Source: Burkholderia sp. SRS-46
Lineage (GTDB): Bacteria; Pseudomonadota; Gammaproteobacteria; Burkholderiales; Burkholderiaceae
Assembly (NCBI RefSeq): GCF_004343775.1
Contig: NZ_PTXL01000008.1
Span: forward strand, 124,001-188,000
Length of the DNA: 64,000 nt
Direction: 5' to 3'
Of the stretch, positions 26,651 to 35,301 are shown one piece after another (position 1 is the first letter of the stretch; every line of letters starts with the position of its first letter). The position numbers and the translations under genes are program-made. The notes beneath the pieces were generated by a model. That model was not told the DNA's origin and did no database searches. It saw only the letters and a program-made list of their open reading frames with translations.

Positions 26651-26671
26651 CCATTTTGTTGACAAAAATGG
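26651..26671. promoter_or_regulatory. GntR-type operator palindrome 2
   Basis: CCATTTTGT-TG-ACAAAAATGG: 6 bp of perfect arms (TTTTGT/ACAAAA), then a further CCA/TGG match after one unpaired A. It shares the TTGTNNACAA-like core (TTGTTGACAA) with the site at 26511, about 140 bp away. A looped repression complex is possible. Confidence 0.65.
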
Positions 26672-26746
26672 TGCACGCCGTGGGGGCGATTCTGTTGGTA
26701 TCGACGAATATTTTCGACCGTTAGTTGCACATTTGCCTAAAGAAAA

Positions 26747-26766
26747 AGGCGGAACCCCGCCTTTTC
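26747..26766 (-). terminator. Rho-independent terminator of the LD-carboxypeptidase gene
   Basis: On the minus strand, AAGGCGG / CCGCCTT with a GGTT loop is followed by TTTC, 18 bp after the stop codon. Confidence 0.82.
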
Positions 26767-26783
26767 AATCACGTGCGACGCCT

Positions 26784-27722
26784 TCAGCCGAGATGCGGGT
26801 AGTCCGACAGCGTGAGCCGGAAGCCGTGTGCATTCGCGACGAGCTGCGCGTGCGCGCCGAACGGCAGCGTTACCAGGTCCGGCACATGGCCGAACTGCAG
26901 CCCCGTGACGACCGGGATGCCGATCATCGCGCGCACCTGGTCGATCATCGCCTGCATGTCGTAGCCGTTGTCGTATTCGAACGAGCGCGCGCCGGTCAGT
27001 TGGCCGATCACGAGCGCCTGCTGGCGCGCGAGCAGCCCGGACAGGTGCAGCTGGTAGATCATCCGCTCGATCCGGAACGGCTGCTCGTTGACGTCCTCGA
27101 CGAACAGGATGCCGCCTTCGATGTCCGGCATGTACGGCGTGCCGACGAGCGACGTGAGGATCGCGAGGTTGCCGCCCCACAGCGTGCCGGACACGTCGAC
27201 GCTCTGCACCTGCGGCGCTTCCGCGACGATCGTCGTGGACGGCTGCGCGATCGTCCGCCAGAAGTGGCTCATCGTGAATTCGCTGGGCGTCTCCGCGCCG
27301 AAGTCGGCCGACAGCATCGGGCCGCCGAAAGTCTTGATGCGCGCCTTCGCATAGAGCGCGAGCTGGATCGCGGTGAAGTCGCTGTGGCCGACCAGCGCGA
27401 TCGGCTGGTCGCGCAGCCGGCGCTCGAGCCCGCGATAGTCGAGCCCGTGCAGGATACGCGCGGCACCGTAGCCGCCGCGCACCGCGAGCCCGATGTCGGG
27501 CAGCGGCCGCGCGGGATCCGCGAGCCGGTTCAGGTCCCCTGCCCGCTCGCCGTCGGTGCCGCCGAAACGCTGGTAGCGGCGCTGCGTCGCCTCGATGTTG
27601 TCGATGCGGTGCTGCGCGTCGCTCAGCCGCTCGAGCGCCCGATTGATCGCGTCGGGATCGTGCGGATAGCCGGAAGGCGCGAGCAGGCGGATGGAATAGG
27701 ACGCGGCGGACGGGAGGGACAT
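26784..27722 (-). CDS. ldcA: LD-carboxypeptidase (peptidase S66)
   Basis: 312 residues, the usual length. The nucleophile serine lies in ALVGHSDFTAIQ. The Glu of the Ser-His-Glu triad is in FVEDVNEQPFRIERM and the His in QFGHVPDLVTLPFG. The enzyme removes the terminal D-Ala from L,D-linked murein tetrapeptides in the cytoplasm during peptidoglycan recycling. It is monocistronic with its own terminator. The gap to tadA is 110 bp. Confidence 0.93.
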   Translation of the reverse strand: MSLPSAASYSIRLLAPSGYPHDPDAINRALERLSDAQHRIDNIEATQRRYQRFGGTDGERAGDLNRLADPARPLPDIGLAVRGGYGAARILHGLDYRGLERRLRDQPIALVGHSDFTAIQLALYAKARIKTFGGPMLSADFGAETPSEFTMSHFWRTIAQPSTTIVAEAPQVQSVDVSGTLWGGNLAILTSLVGTPYMPDIEGGILFVEDVNEQPFRIERMIYQLHLSGLLARQQALVIGQLTGARSFEYDNGYDMQAMIDQVRAMIGIPVVTGLQFGHVPDLVTLPFGAHAQLVANAHGFRLTLSDYPHLG

Positions 27723-27832
27723 GGGCTGAACGTGTCGGTGATCAAACCAGCTTAGAGGGCCCGAACCGCCGCCGGTTCACCGGCGGCCGAACGGTTTCGG
27801 GTGCGCCGCGCGGCCGGGCCGCGCCCGGCCTG

Positions 27833-28405
27833 TCACGCGCCGGACGCCTGGTCGCGGGCGAGACGGGCCTCGCGCAGCGCGCGGCGGCGCTCGGCGAAGA
27901 ACGACTTCAGCGCCGCGCCGCATTCGTCGGCCAGCACGCCGCCGACCACCTCGGCGTGATGATTGAGCTGCGGATTCGCGAACGCGTCGATCACGCTGCC
28001 GCACGCGCCCGTCTTCGGATCGGGGGCGCCGTACACGACGCGCGCGATCCGCGCGTGCATGATCGCGCCGGCGCACATCAGGCACGGCTCGAGCGTCACG
28101 TACAGCTCGCAGCCGGGCATCCGGTAATTCTGCAGTTGCTGGGCCGCCATGCGCAGCGCGGCCATTTCGGCGTGGGCGGACGGGTCATGCCCGCCGATCG
28201 GGTGATTGAAGCCGCGCGCGATCACTTCGTCGCCGCGCACCAGCACCGCGCCCACCGGCACCTCGCCGGCGGCGCGCGCCTCCTCGGCGGCGGCCTGCGC
28301 GAGACGCATGAAATGCGCGTCGCGCGCCGACACCGGCGCGGCGGCGGGAGCGGGAGAATCGGTCGTGGATTCGGCAGGCGCGCCCGGCAGCACGTCGGAC
28401 GTCAC
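27833..28405 (-). CDS. tadA: tRNA-specific adenosine-34 deaminase TadA
   Basis: 190 residues from the GTG at 28405, which overlaps the preceding DUF1992 stop by 4 bp (GTGA). The longer open frame to 28474 would start inside that gene and adds only Arg-rich residues. The first ~30 residues are an Ala/Pro-rich extension. The zinc site is DPSAHAEMAALR (His, catalytic Glu) and TLEPCLMCAGAI (two Cys). It converts A34 to inosine in tRNA-Arg(ACG) anticodons and is essential in most bacteria. Confidence 0.95.
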   Translation of the reverse strand: MTSDVLPGAPAESTTDSPAPAAAPVSARDAHFMRLAQAAAEEARAAGEVPVGAVLVRGDEVIARGFNHPIGGHDPSAHAEMAALRMAAQQLQNYRMPGCELYVTLEPCLMCAGAIMHARIARVVYGAPDPKTGACGSVIDAFANPQLNHHAEVVGGVLADECGAALKSFFAERRRALREARLARDQASGA

Positions 28406-28803
28406 ATCGGCCCCGCTTCCGCGGGCCCGTCGTCGAGCCCGCGCTCGCACAGGCGTTCGGCGATGCGGCGGCAATATTCGCGGGGTACGGTCATCGGGCC
28501 GCCGCGCAGCGATTCGAGCGCCATGTCGAGCGCCAGCATCTTCGCCTGCAGCCGGCAGCGCGTGGCGCGGTCGCTGACCGCGCGCAGCTCGTCCTGCAAG
28601 TTGCGCAGCGCGCGCAGTTGCTCGACGGCAGGCGGCACGAAGCCCGCATTCTTCAGGATACGGTTGGCCACCCGCACCTCCTCGGGCACGAGCAGGTCGT
28701 CATCCAGCGCCTGCGGCGCGCCGGTACCCGGCAATTCGTCGAACTCGCCCCGCGCGGCGGCGGCGGCGATACGTTGTTCGACCAAGGCGTCAAGCAATCT
28801 CAT
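28402..28803 (-). CDS. DUF1992 (DnaJ homologue C28-like) protein
   Basis: 133 residues. The N-terminal RLLDALVEQRIAAAAARGEFDELPGTGAPQAL is the DUF1992 signature shared with the conserved domain of DNAJC28, here without a J domain. The rest is a charged helical region. The molecular role is unknown. It is translationally coupled to tadA by a 4-bp overlap, so the two form an operon. Confidence 0.88.
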   Translation of the reverse strand: MRLLDALVEQRIAAAAARGEFDELPGTGAPQALDDDLLVPEEVRVANRILKNAGFVPPAVEQLRALRNLQDELRAVSDRATRCRLQAKMLALDMALESLRGGPMTVPREYCRRIAERLCERGLDDGPAEAGPM

Positions 28804-29076
28804 CGGTCAATCGAAACAATGCGGCAGCCGAATTCTAGCAGGGTGACGCGCGTGTGACAGGCACTTCGAACGAATGCTCGACATTCCTGTAAAGGCAGCA
28901 TGGCGGCGCAATCGATTGCGCGCTGTTCGTCCCCTCTTTATGACGGCGCGCGACGCCCGGCAACCCATGATGGCGCCACATCGCGACGCCATGCCGGGCC
29001 GGCGCCCGCGACAAGCGACGCCACGGCGCGACCGCCGGTGCCTCCGCGGCGGCCGCGCCGTGGCATGGACCACCGG

Positions 29077-29349
29077 TCAGTTGCCTCCGCCGTAGAACTG
29101 GTTGAGCCGATCGAGCTCGCCCGACTTCTGCGCACGCCAGAGTTCCTGCTTGACCTGCGCACGCGTGAGCCCGGCCGGGCTGCCCGACTGCATGCCCGCA
29201 GCCGGCATCCCGCCCACGGCCGTCGCGCTGATCGCGGCGTCGGACGGCGTCATCGACGACGCCGGTGCACTTCCTTCCTGTGCGAGCGCGGCCCCCACCG
29301 CCCCCAGCACGCAGACTGCGGCAAGCGCCGCCTTGTACGTGGTCTTCAT
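29077..29349 (-). CDS. DUF4148 periplasmic protein
   Basis: 90 residues. Signal peptide MKTTYKAALAAVCVLGAVGAALAQ with an ALA-Q cleavage site. The short mature part ends LTRAQVKQELWRAQKSGELDRLNQFYGG, the DUF4148 motif, a family that is expanded in Burkholderia and relatives. The function is unknown. The gene stands alone between larger gaps. Confidence 0.85.
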   Translation of the reverse strand: MKTTYKAALAAVCVLGAVGAALAQEGSAPASSMTPSDAAISATAVGGMPAAGMQSGSPAGLTRAQVKQELWRAQKSGELDRLNQFYGGGN

Positions 29350-29880
29350 CGTGGCACCTCACATGAAGCAGCACTGCGAACCATTCGACGCGGGCCGCGC
29401 GGTTGCCTCGCCGCCCGTGTGCCTCGACGCGCGCCATCCGTGCGATGCGTGTGCCGCACGTTCGCCTGCGCCGCCAGCCCGACGACGCAGGCGCGCACCC
29501 GACACACCGGCCGCAGGCCGGCTCGCACGCCGGAGCTCGCGTCGATCAACCGTGGCATTCCCCCTATGATTTCCCCCGGGCCTGCGCATCGCCACGCGCA
29601 ACATCGCATTGCGGCTATATCGCACGTTGGCTCTCGTTTCGTTCGTGCATCCCGCCGCATCGCGAATCGGATACGCCCGCCGCACGCACGACCGGCAGAC
29701 GGCGGGAATGCGGCCATGATAGAGATCGCGTGCGCGTTTGACGCCCCCTTGAAAGGGGGCAATTGTGCAATTTGTCATGTATTCGGCCTAAGCTCAAACA
29801 CACATCGCGCGAAACGCGCGAACGGCCCGCCTCGCGATGTCGTCGCGAGCGAATCCGTCGCACGCTCGGGGGACGTCGTC
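29350..29880. other. 531-bp gap with a perfect hairpin upstream of the LuxR gene
   Basis: No convincing gene. At 29743-29760 GCCCCCTT and AAGGGGGC flank two bases in a perfect inverted repeat. Ten bases later, ATTGTGCAAT at 29762-29771 is a second small palindrome (ATTG-TG-CAAT). Both lie 110-140 bp before the LuxR-type start codon and may be regulator sites; the hairpin lacks a T run. Confidence 0.45.
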
Positions 29881-30963
29881 ATGTCTGACAAGCACGTCGC
29901 GCTCGCAGGTCACATTCGGCGACTGTGTTCGCTGGGCGTCGATCCGCGCCTCGTCATTCCTCATGTGATTGAGGCGGCGCGGCAGATCGTGGGCGCCGAC
30001 TGGGGCATGTTCTTCTACGCCGGCGAGCACCACGAACTGACCGACGTGTACAGCCAGAACGACACCGTCTACTCGGTGCTGCCCGCGTACTTCGCGAACG
30101 TTCACAACACGGCGAAGCAGGAAGTGCTCGGCGTCACCTTCTCCGACGCGATGCGGCGCGGACGCGGCTTCGACAACAGCGCGCGCTACGACGACGCGCT
30201 GCTCGCGAGCGCGATGTATGCGGACCTGTGGCAGCCGGTCGCGATGCGCCACTGCCTCGAGCTGACCGCGACCGATGGCGCGCGCGGCTGGGGCAGCCTG
30301 CAGTTGTCCCGTGCGCCGGGCAGTCGTCCGTTCTCCGAACAGAATCACCGGGATCTCGAGCCGTTCGCGCGGCATCTCGCGCATGCGTTGTCGCGCCCCG
30401 TGCGGCCACCGCTGCACGAGGCGGAAAGCAGCCTGTCCGCGATCGTGGTCGTCGACGATGCCGGCCGGCTCCTGCTGCACAACACGGACAGCGTCCGGAT
30501 GCTGGCGCTCGCGGCCGACCAGCCGCTCGCGTTCTGCCGGCAGGACCAGCTGCCGGACTGGCTCGCGCCGCTGCTGTCGAACGTCGACCGGATCTGGCGC
30601 GGCCACCCCGCGCCGCCCGCCACGCTCGAACGCCGCAACGCCGCGGGCCGCTTCCGCTTCAAGGCCTACCGCTTCGCCGATGCCGGCGCGATGCAGCGCG
30701 AGTTCGCGATCGTGATCTACATCGAGCACTTTCCGCCACTCGAACTCGAAATCGAGCGGCTCGGCTTCCGGCTCGGCCTCACCGAACGCCAGCGCGAGCT
30801 GTGCACGCACCTCGTGCTCGGCCGCTCGCACAGCGAGATCGCCCGCGGCCTCGCGCTGCGCGACAGCACGGTCGTCGATCATGTCCGCAAGATCTATCGC
30901 AAGCTCGACGTCCACAATCACGACGAGCTGCGCAACCTGTTTCGCGTCGGCATGCAGGGGTAG
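29881..30963 (+). CDS. LuxR-type HTH regulator with GAF-like N-terminal domain
   Basis: 360 residues. The C-terminal LuxR/FixJ helix-turn-helix (GLTERQRELCTHLVLGRSHSEIARGLALRDSTVVDHVRKIYRKL) is clear. The N-terminal 150 residues look like a GAF-type sensor (ADWGMFFYAGEHHELTDVY, MYADLWQPVAMRHCLELTATDG). No receiver domain or aspartate phosphorylation motif is visible, so it is a one-component regulator. The start is the ATG at 29881; the open frame runs far upstream only because of base composition. It is convergent with an MFS carrier gene. The ligand is unknown. Confidence 0.82.
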   Translation: MSDKHVALAGHIRRLCSLGVDPRLVIPHVIEAARQIVGADWGMFFYAGEHHELTDVYSQNDTVYSVLPAYFANVHNTAKQEVLGVTFSDAMRRGRGFDNSARYDDALLASAMYADLWQPVAMRHCLELTATDGARGWGSLQLSRAPGSRPFSEQNHRDLEPFARHLAHALSRPVRPPLHEAESSLSAIVVVDDAGRLLLHNTDSVRMLALAADQPLAFCRQDQLPDWLAPLLSNVDRIWRGHPAPPATLERRNAAGRFRFKAYRFADAGAMQREFAIVIYIEHFPPLELEIERLGFRLGLTERQRELCTHLVLGRSHSEIARGLALRDSTVVDHVRKIYRKLDVHNHDELRNLFRVGMQG

Positions 30964-31058
30964 CGCTGCGGGATGCGCGGTACCATTCGCGGGTTCAAGC
31001 GGCGCGGCATAATGCGCTCTGCATGCCTGACAAGTCTCGGTTCGGCGATGCGTCTCCG

Positions 31059-32273
31059 TCATGCCGCCGCCGGCATCGACCGGTCGCGGGGAAACGGCCG
31101 AAAGGTCAGCGCGATCAGGAACGCGCCGACGCCGATGCCGAACGAGCCGACATACAGCCAGCCATAGCTGCCGAGCGCGTCGAAGATCAGGCCGCCCGCG
31201 ACCGGCCCCGCCGCCATGCCGAGGCTGCCGGCCATCGCGCTGCCGCCGATCACGGTGCCCATCATCCGCAGCGGAAAGTTTTCACGCGCGATGACCGAAT
31301 ACAGCGGCATCACCCCCGCATACACGAAGCCGAACAGCGTCGCGACCGCATAGAACCCGCCGAGGCTGCGCACGAAGAAATACGCGAGCGCGCCGATCGC
31401 CTGGATCAGCAGCCCGGCGACGAGCATGCGCTTTGCGCCGAGACGATCGCCGAGCACACCGAACACGACGCGGCCGCCCATGCCGGCCAGCCCTTCGACG
31501 CTGTAGATCGAGACCGCCGCGAGCAGCGGTATGCCGCAGCTCACCGCGTAGCTGACCGTGTGGAAGATCGGCCCGGAGTGCGTCGCGCAACAGAAGAAGT
31601 TGGTCAGCACGAGGATCCCGAACTGGGGCGAGCGCAGCGCCTGCCCGACCGACATCGCGGCCTGCGGCCCGTTCGCCTGCGATGCGGCGCCCTGCCCGCC
31701 GTCGAGCGCCGGCGCGCGGCGAATCAGGCATGCCAGCGGGATCATCGACACCGCCGCCAGCGCGGCGATGATCAGCATCGACGTTCGCCAGTCGTATGTC
31801 GACACGAGCCATGCGGCGAGCGGCGACATCGTCATCGGCGCGATGCCCATGCCGGCCGATACGAGCGACACGGCGAGGCTGCGGTGCGTGTCGAACCAGC
31901 CTGTCACGCAGGCCATCACCGGCGCGAAGATGGCCGCCGCCCCGCTGCCGACGAGCCCCCCGAAGATCAGCTGAAACGCGGCCAGCGACGTCGCGCGGCT
32001 GGCGAGCGCGAGACTCGCGGCCAGCAGCACCGCGCCCGACACGACGACGCGGCGCGGCCCCACGCGGTCCGACAGGCTGCCCCACGCGATGCTCGCGAAC
32101 GCCAGCGCGAGGAAGCCGATCGTCATCGCACCCGAGATGCCGGTCATCGACCGTCCGGTGTCGCGCGCCATCGGGCGCAGGAACACGGGCAGCGAGAACA
32201 TCGCGCCGATCGCGATGCAGCTCAGCAAGCCGCCCGCGGCGACGATCAACCAACGGTAACGGGAATCAGGCAT
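31059..32273 (-). CDS. MFS transporter
   Basis: 404 residues, twelve predicted membrane helices. GSLSDRVGPRRVV between helices 2 and 3 is the MFS motif A, with a second copy in the C-half (GVLGDRLGAKRML). The wording resembles the oxalate:formate/monocarboxylate antiporter-like MFS group. It starts at the ATG behind AAGGAGACATCG. Substrate unknown. The neighbouring LuxR gene is convergent, so co-regulation is not evident. Confidence 0.88.
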   Translation of the reverse strand: MPDSRYRWLIVAAGGLLSCIAIGAMFSLPVFLRPMARDTGRSMTGISGAMTIGFLALAFASIAWGSLSDRVGPRRVVVSGAVLLAASLALASRATSLAAFQLIFGGLVGSGAAAIFAPVMACVTGWFDTHRSLAVSLVSAGMGIAPMTMSPLAAWLVSTYDWRTSMLIIAALAAVSMIPLACLIRRAPALDGGQGAASQANGPQAAMSVGQALRSPQFGILVLTNFFCCATHSGPIFHTVSYAVSCGIPLLAAVSIYSVEGLAGMGGRVVFGVLGDRLGAKRMLVAGLLIQAIGALAYFFVRSLGGFYAVATLFGFVYAGVMPLYSVIARENFPLRMMGTVIGGSAMAGSLGMAAGPVAGGLIFDALGSYGWLYVGSFGIGVGAFLIALTFRPFPRDRSMPAAA

Positions 32274-32575
32274 CGATGTCTCCTTGCGTCCGTAATCGGA
32301 TCCGGTCCTCAAAGATGTTTCGACGCGCCGGCTTGCGTCGATACCACTACGACGGGCGGCACGTTCGTCAATCGACAGACTGAATGACTTTATTTGATTT
32401 CGATGCGGTCGAGAAAAATACTGCCGGAACGTTTTCCCGGCTTGGCGGCATGCGCATGCTTCATCGAGGACCGTCGCCCGGCCACCCGCCCGCGCCAACG
32501 TTTCTGCACAGGTTCCCCGGTCGATATTCGCTAGAATGCTCGGCTCGACGAATTGCGCATCCAGAGGACCTCGCG

Positions 32576-33829
32576 TTGAAACTCCCGTACGAATGGCAGG
32601 TCGGCTTGCGCTATACCCGTGCCGGCAAGCGCTCGACCGGCAACGGCTTCATTTCGTTCATCGCGGCCGTGTCGATGGCCGGCATCGCGCTCGGCGTGGC
32701 CGCGCTGATCATCGTGCTGTCCGTGATGAACGGCTTCAGGAGCGAAGTGCGCGACCGCATGCTGTCGGTGCTCGCGCACGTCGAGATCTTCTCGCCGACC
32801 GGAACGATGCCCGACTGGGCGCGCACCGCCGAGGAATCACTGCGCAACCCGTCGGTCAAGGCCGCGGCGCCCTACGTCGAGGCCCAGGCGCTGCTCACGA
32901 ACCACGGCAAGGTCACCGGCGTCGCGCTGCGCGGCATCGATCCGCGGCTCGAGCCGCGCGTCTCCGGCATCGCGAAGGACATGAAGACCGGGCGCCTCGA
33001 TGCGCTCGTGCCCGGCGAGCTCGGGATCGTGCTCGGCTCCGCCCTCGCCGCGAACCTGGGGGTGCAGGTGGGTGACCGGCTGACGTTCTTCGCCCCCGGC
33101 GGCTCGGCGCAGATGCGCAACCTGCTGCCGCAGTTCAAGCAGTTCAAGGTGGTCGGCACCTTCGAATCCGGGCATTACCAGTACGACAGCGCGCTCGCGT
33201 TCATCCACATCGGCGACGCGCAGACGCTGTTCCATTTCGCCGCGCCGACCGGCGTGCGGCTGCGCATCGACGACATGGAGCGCGCGCCCGAGATCGCGCT
33301 GCAGCTGTCGCGATCGCTGTCCGGCGATCTCTACATCCGCGACTGGACCCAGCAGAACAGGACGTGGTTCATCGCCGAGCAGCTGCAGAAGCGCATGCTG
33401 TTCGTGATCCTGCTGCTGATCATCGCGGTGGCGGCGTTCAATCTCGTGTCGTCGCTCGTGATGACGGTCACGCAGAAGCAGGCCGACATCGCGATCCTGC
33501 GCACGCTCGGCGCGCAGCCGGGTTCGATCACGAAGATCTTCATGATCCAGGGCATGACGATCGGCCTCATCGGCACGATGTCGGGTGTCGCGCTCGGCTG
33601 TGCGATCGCGTGGAGCATTCCGTGGCTGCTGCCCGCGATCGAGCACGCGCTCGGCATCCAGTTCCTGACGCCGTCCGTCTACTTCCTCAGCGAACTGCCG
33701 TCGAAGCTCGTGCTGGCCGACGTGATCGAAGTCGGCGTGGTGGCGTTCCTGATGTCGTCGCTTGCAACGCTTTATCCGAGCTGGCGCAGCGCGCGGGTGC
33801 GGCCGGCGGAGGCGTTGCGTTACGAGTGA
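32576..33829 (+). CDS. lolC: Lipoprotein-releasing ABC transporter permease LolC/LolE
   Basis: 417 residues from a TTG start at 32576 (GAGG eight bases upstream), which yields the family N-terminus LPYEWQVGLRYTRAGKR. Four membrane helices: one near residues 22-46 (FIAAVSMAGIALGVAALIIVL), then a large periplasmic domain and three near the C-terminus (FVILLLIIAVAAFNLVSSLVM and later). It ends ARVRPAEALRYE, a complete C-terminus. With the ATPase LolD it extracts lipoproteins from the inner membrane for LolA. LolD normally follows directly, but here an IS5-type remnant follows instead. Confidence 0.93.
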   Translation: MKLPYEWQVGLRYTRAGKRSTGNGFISFIAAVSMAGIALGVAALIIVLSVMNGFRSEVRDRMLSVLAHVEIFSPTGTMPDWARTAEESLRNPSVKAAAPYVEAQALLTNHGKVTGVALRGIDPRLEPRVSGIAKDMKTGRLDALVPGELGIVLGSALAANLGVQVGDRLTFFAPGGSAQMRNLLPQFKQFKVVGTFESGHYQYDSALAFIHIGDAQTLFHFAAPTGVRLRIDDMERAPEIALQLSRSLSGDLYIRDWTQQNRTWFIAEQLQKRMLFVILLLIIAVAAFNLVSSLVMTVTQKQADIAILRTLGAQPGSITKIFMIQGMTIGLIGTMSGVALGCAIAWSIPWLLPAIEHALGIQFLTPSVYFLSELPSKLVLADVIEVGVVAFLMSSLATLYPSWRSARVRPAEALRYE

Positions 33830-33977
33830 CGGGGGTGCCTGCTCGCGGCGCGCTGTTGTCGCACGGCCATTTCCGCGCCACAATGAAAAATGCCGCGCGG
33901 CCGCTTATGCGTAAGCATGAGATGAGTACCGTCCATGCTTGATGTGGAATGCCATGATGTCCTGCGAAGAAGACGAA

Positions 33978-34140
33978 TGACCGGTCGTGTCGTGGTCGAA
34001 CGGACTCACTCCTGGCGCCACGGTTTTCGCCGCCTACGCCGCCGCTTTGAGCGTCGTCCCTAGATTCACGAAGCTTTTCTGAAACCAGGCTGGTCGGTTA
34101 TCTGTTGGAACATCTTCAGCGCATCGAGCAGGCTTTTTGA
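33978..34140 (+). pseudogene. IS5-family transposase C-terminal remnant
   Basis: Frame +3 from 33978 reads VVVERTHSWRHGFRRLRRRFERRP, then a TAG, then IHEAFLKPGWSVICWNIFSA. This is the C-terminal R/E region and tail of IS5/IS427-group transposases (VVERTFAWLNRFRRLRxRYE type). The N-terminal domain and the terminal inverted repeats are absent, and an in-frame stop breaks it. It marks the left edge of the accessory region, 148 bp behind lolC. Confidence 0.72.
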
Positions 34141-34186
34141 AACCGTCTCCTAGCTACGAAGGCCCCGCGATTCCGCGATAAATTTC

Positions 34187-34885
34187 ATGTCTAAAGCGAT
34201 CTTTTGGGACCGGATGAACGACAGGGAGCCAGCCCTGAGCGTCAAGTTCGATATCCGTGGGAATCTCGAGGAGCAGCCACGCGTGGTTGCCGTACGTCAC
34301 CGCCTTTATCCCGCTGAAGGTGCGGCCCGCCAGACCGTTCTGCACGCCCTGGAAAAATGGCCTGGCGCAAGCGAACTTGTGGCGTTTTACAGCCAGTACG
34401 ATGGCTTCGATTTTTGCCGTACATATGACGTTCGCTATGACAAGGCCTATCCGTTGGTCGAAATGTTTGCCGCTCACGAACTTCGGGAGCTGACTGAACG
34501 GTATGGCGTTGATGGCGACCGTGCCCATGCCATCGATTTCAACAAGAGCCGCCACCTGTATCGCGGCGATCGCGGCTCGTGGATCGTGTTTGGCGAAGTG
34601 AATGGTGGCCCGAACGCTTTGGCCACGTTTCTCGATGGCGAGCACGCGGGGCAGATCTTTTTTATCGAAACTCAACCTCATTTCAACACATCGAAACCCA
34701 TTGCGAAAAGTTTTGACGCGTTGCTGCAGCGAATGGGCAAGGATCCCGCCGCGTTTTTACGGCTCGTGAGGGCGACCGTGTGTCTTAGGGGAGAGGATCA
34801 CTGGCACGGGAATGCCGATGTGCCAAATCAGTACGGCTTTACACCCTTGGCCTATCTTGAAAGCGCCTCTGCCATTGACGAATGA
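34187..34885 (+). CDS. SUKH (SMI1/KNR4)-like protein, possible orphan immunity protein
   Basis: 232 residues, codon use less GC-biased than the core genes. The segments PGASELVAFYSQYDGFDF, RGSWIVFGEVNGGPNALATFLDG and GQIFFIETQPHFNTSKPIAKSFDALLQRMG follow the order of SMI1/KNR4 folds. Many SUKH proteins neutralise contact-dependent or type VI toxins. No toxin gene is adjacent; it sits alone between IS5 and IS66 fragments. The start is uncertain: the ATG at 34187 lacks a good ribosome-binding site and 34214 is possible. The family call is by pattern only. Confidence 0.55.
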   Translation: MSKAIFWDRMNDREPALSVKFDIRGNLEEQPRVVAVRHRLYPAEGAARQTVLHALEKWPGASELVAFYSQYDGFDFCRTYDVRYDKAYPLVEMFAAHELRELTERYGVDGDRAHAIDFNKSRHLYRGDRGSWIVFGEVNGGPNALATFLDGEHAGQIFFIETQPHFNTSKPIAKSFDALLQRMGKDPAAFLRLVRATVCLRGEDHWHGNADVPNQYGFTPLAYLESASAIDE

Positions 34886-34892
34886 ACCGTGA

Positions 34893-35200
34893 ATCAACCG
34901 ACCGTCGCCATTGAGCGAGCTGCCAAGGGCTCCGGTCCTATGCCCGGTCGTCGTTTGTCGGCGCCGGCGAGCAAGTAATCTTTCCGTTTGCCGAGGGCGA
35001 CACCGCGCAGCGCTCGCTCGGCGAACAGGTTGTCGATTTCCGCACGCCACGCCGTTCGTCAGGTGGCTTGCCGCGCTTCTGCTCTTCGAGCTTGTAGCGC
35101 GCGCCGCTCCAGCGCAGTGCTTCCTCCGTGACGACGGTCGGACGCACCGCATGCAGGTCATGGATTTTCCGGCGCGCGTGGCGCCATACATGCGGCCTTC
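34893..35200 (-). pseudogene. IS66-family transposase (TnpC) remnant
   Basis: The minus strand encodes, in shifted frames, WRHARRKIHDLHAVRPTVV, EALRWSGARYKLEEQKRGKP, then in another frame EIDNLFAERALRGVALGKRK and DYLLAGADKRRPG. These are consecutive C-terminal motifs of IS66 TnpC (ARRKFHDL and the DN-AERALR-G catalytic region). At least two frameshifts and a large internal loss of the segment between them make it non-functional. Positions 35201-35301 are unexplained. Confidence 0.72.
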
Positions 35201-35301
35201 GCAGGCGCCTGGCCGGTCATCACGTACGTGGTCCCATCATCGTACTCACGAACCGCAGCATTGCGCGTGCTCTGCACTGCCTGCTCGCTGGTGTCCTGCG
35301 C

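Noticed and set aside
23294..26662. 1122-codon open frame on the + strand across the racemase, permease and GntR genes
   Set aside because: The opposite strand encodes three recognisable proteins with proper ribosome-binding sites; this frame has Arg/His-rich composition and no motif.
33861..33942. Possible start of lolD behind lolC
   Set aside because: The reading frame ends at 33942 after a few codons and carries no Walker or ABC signature motif.
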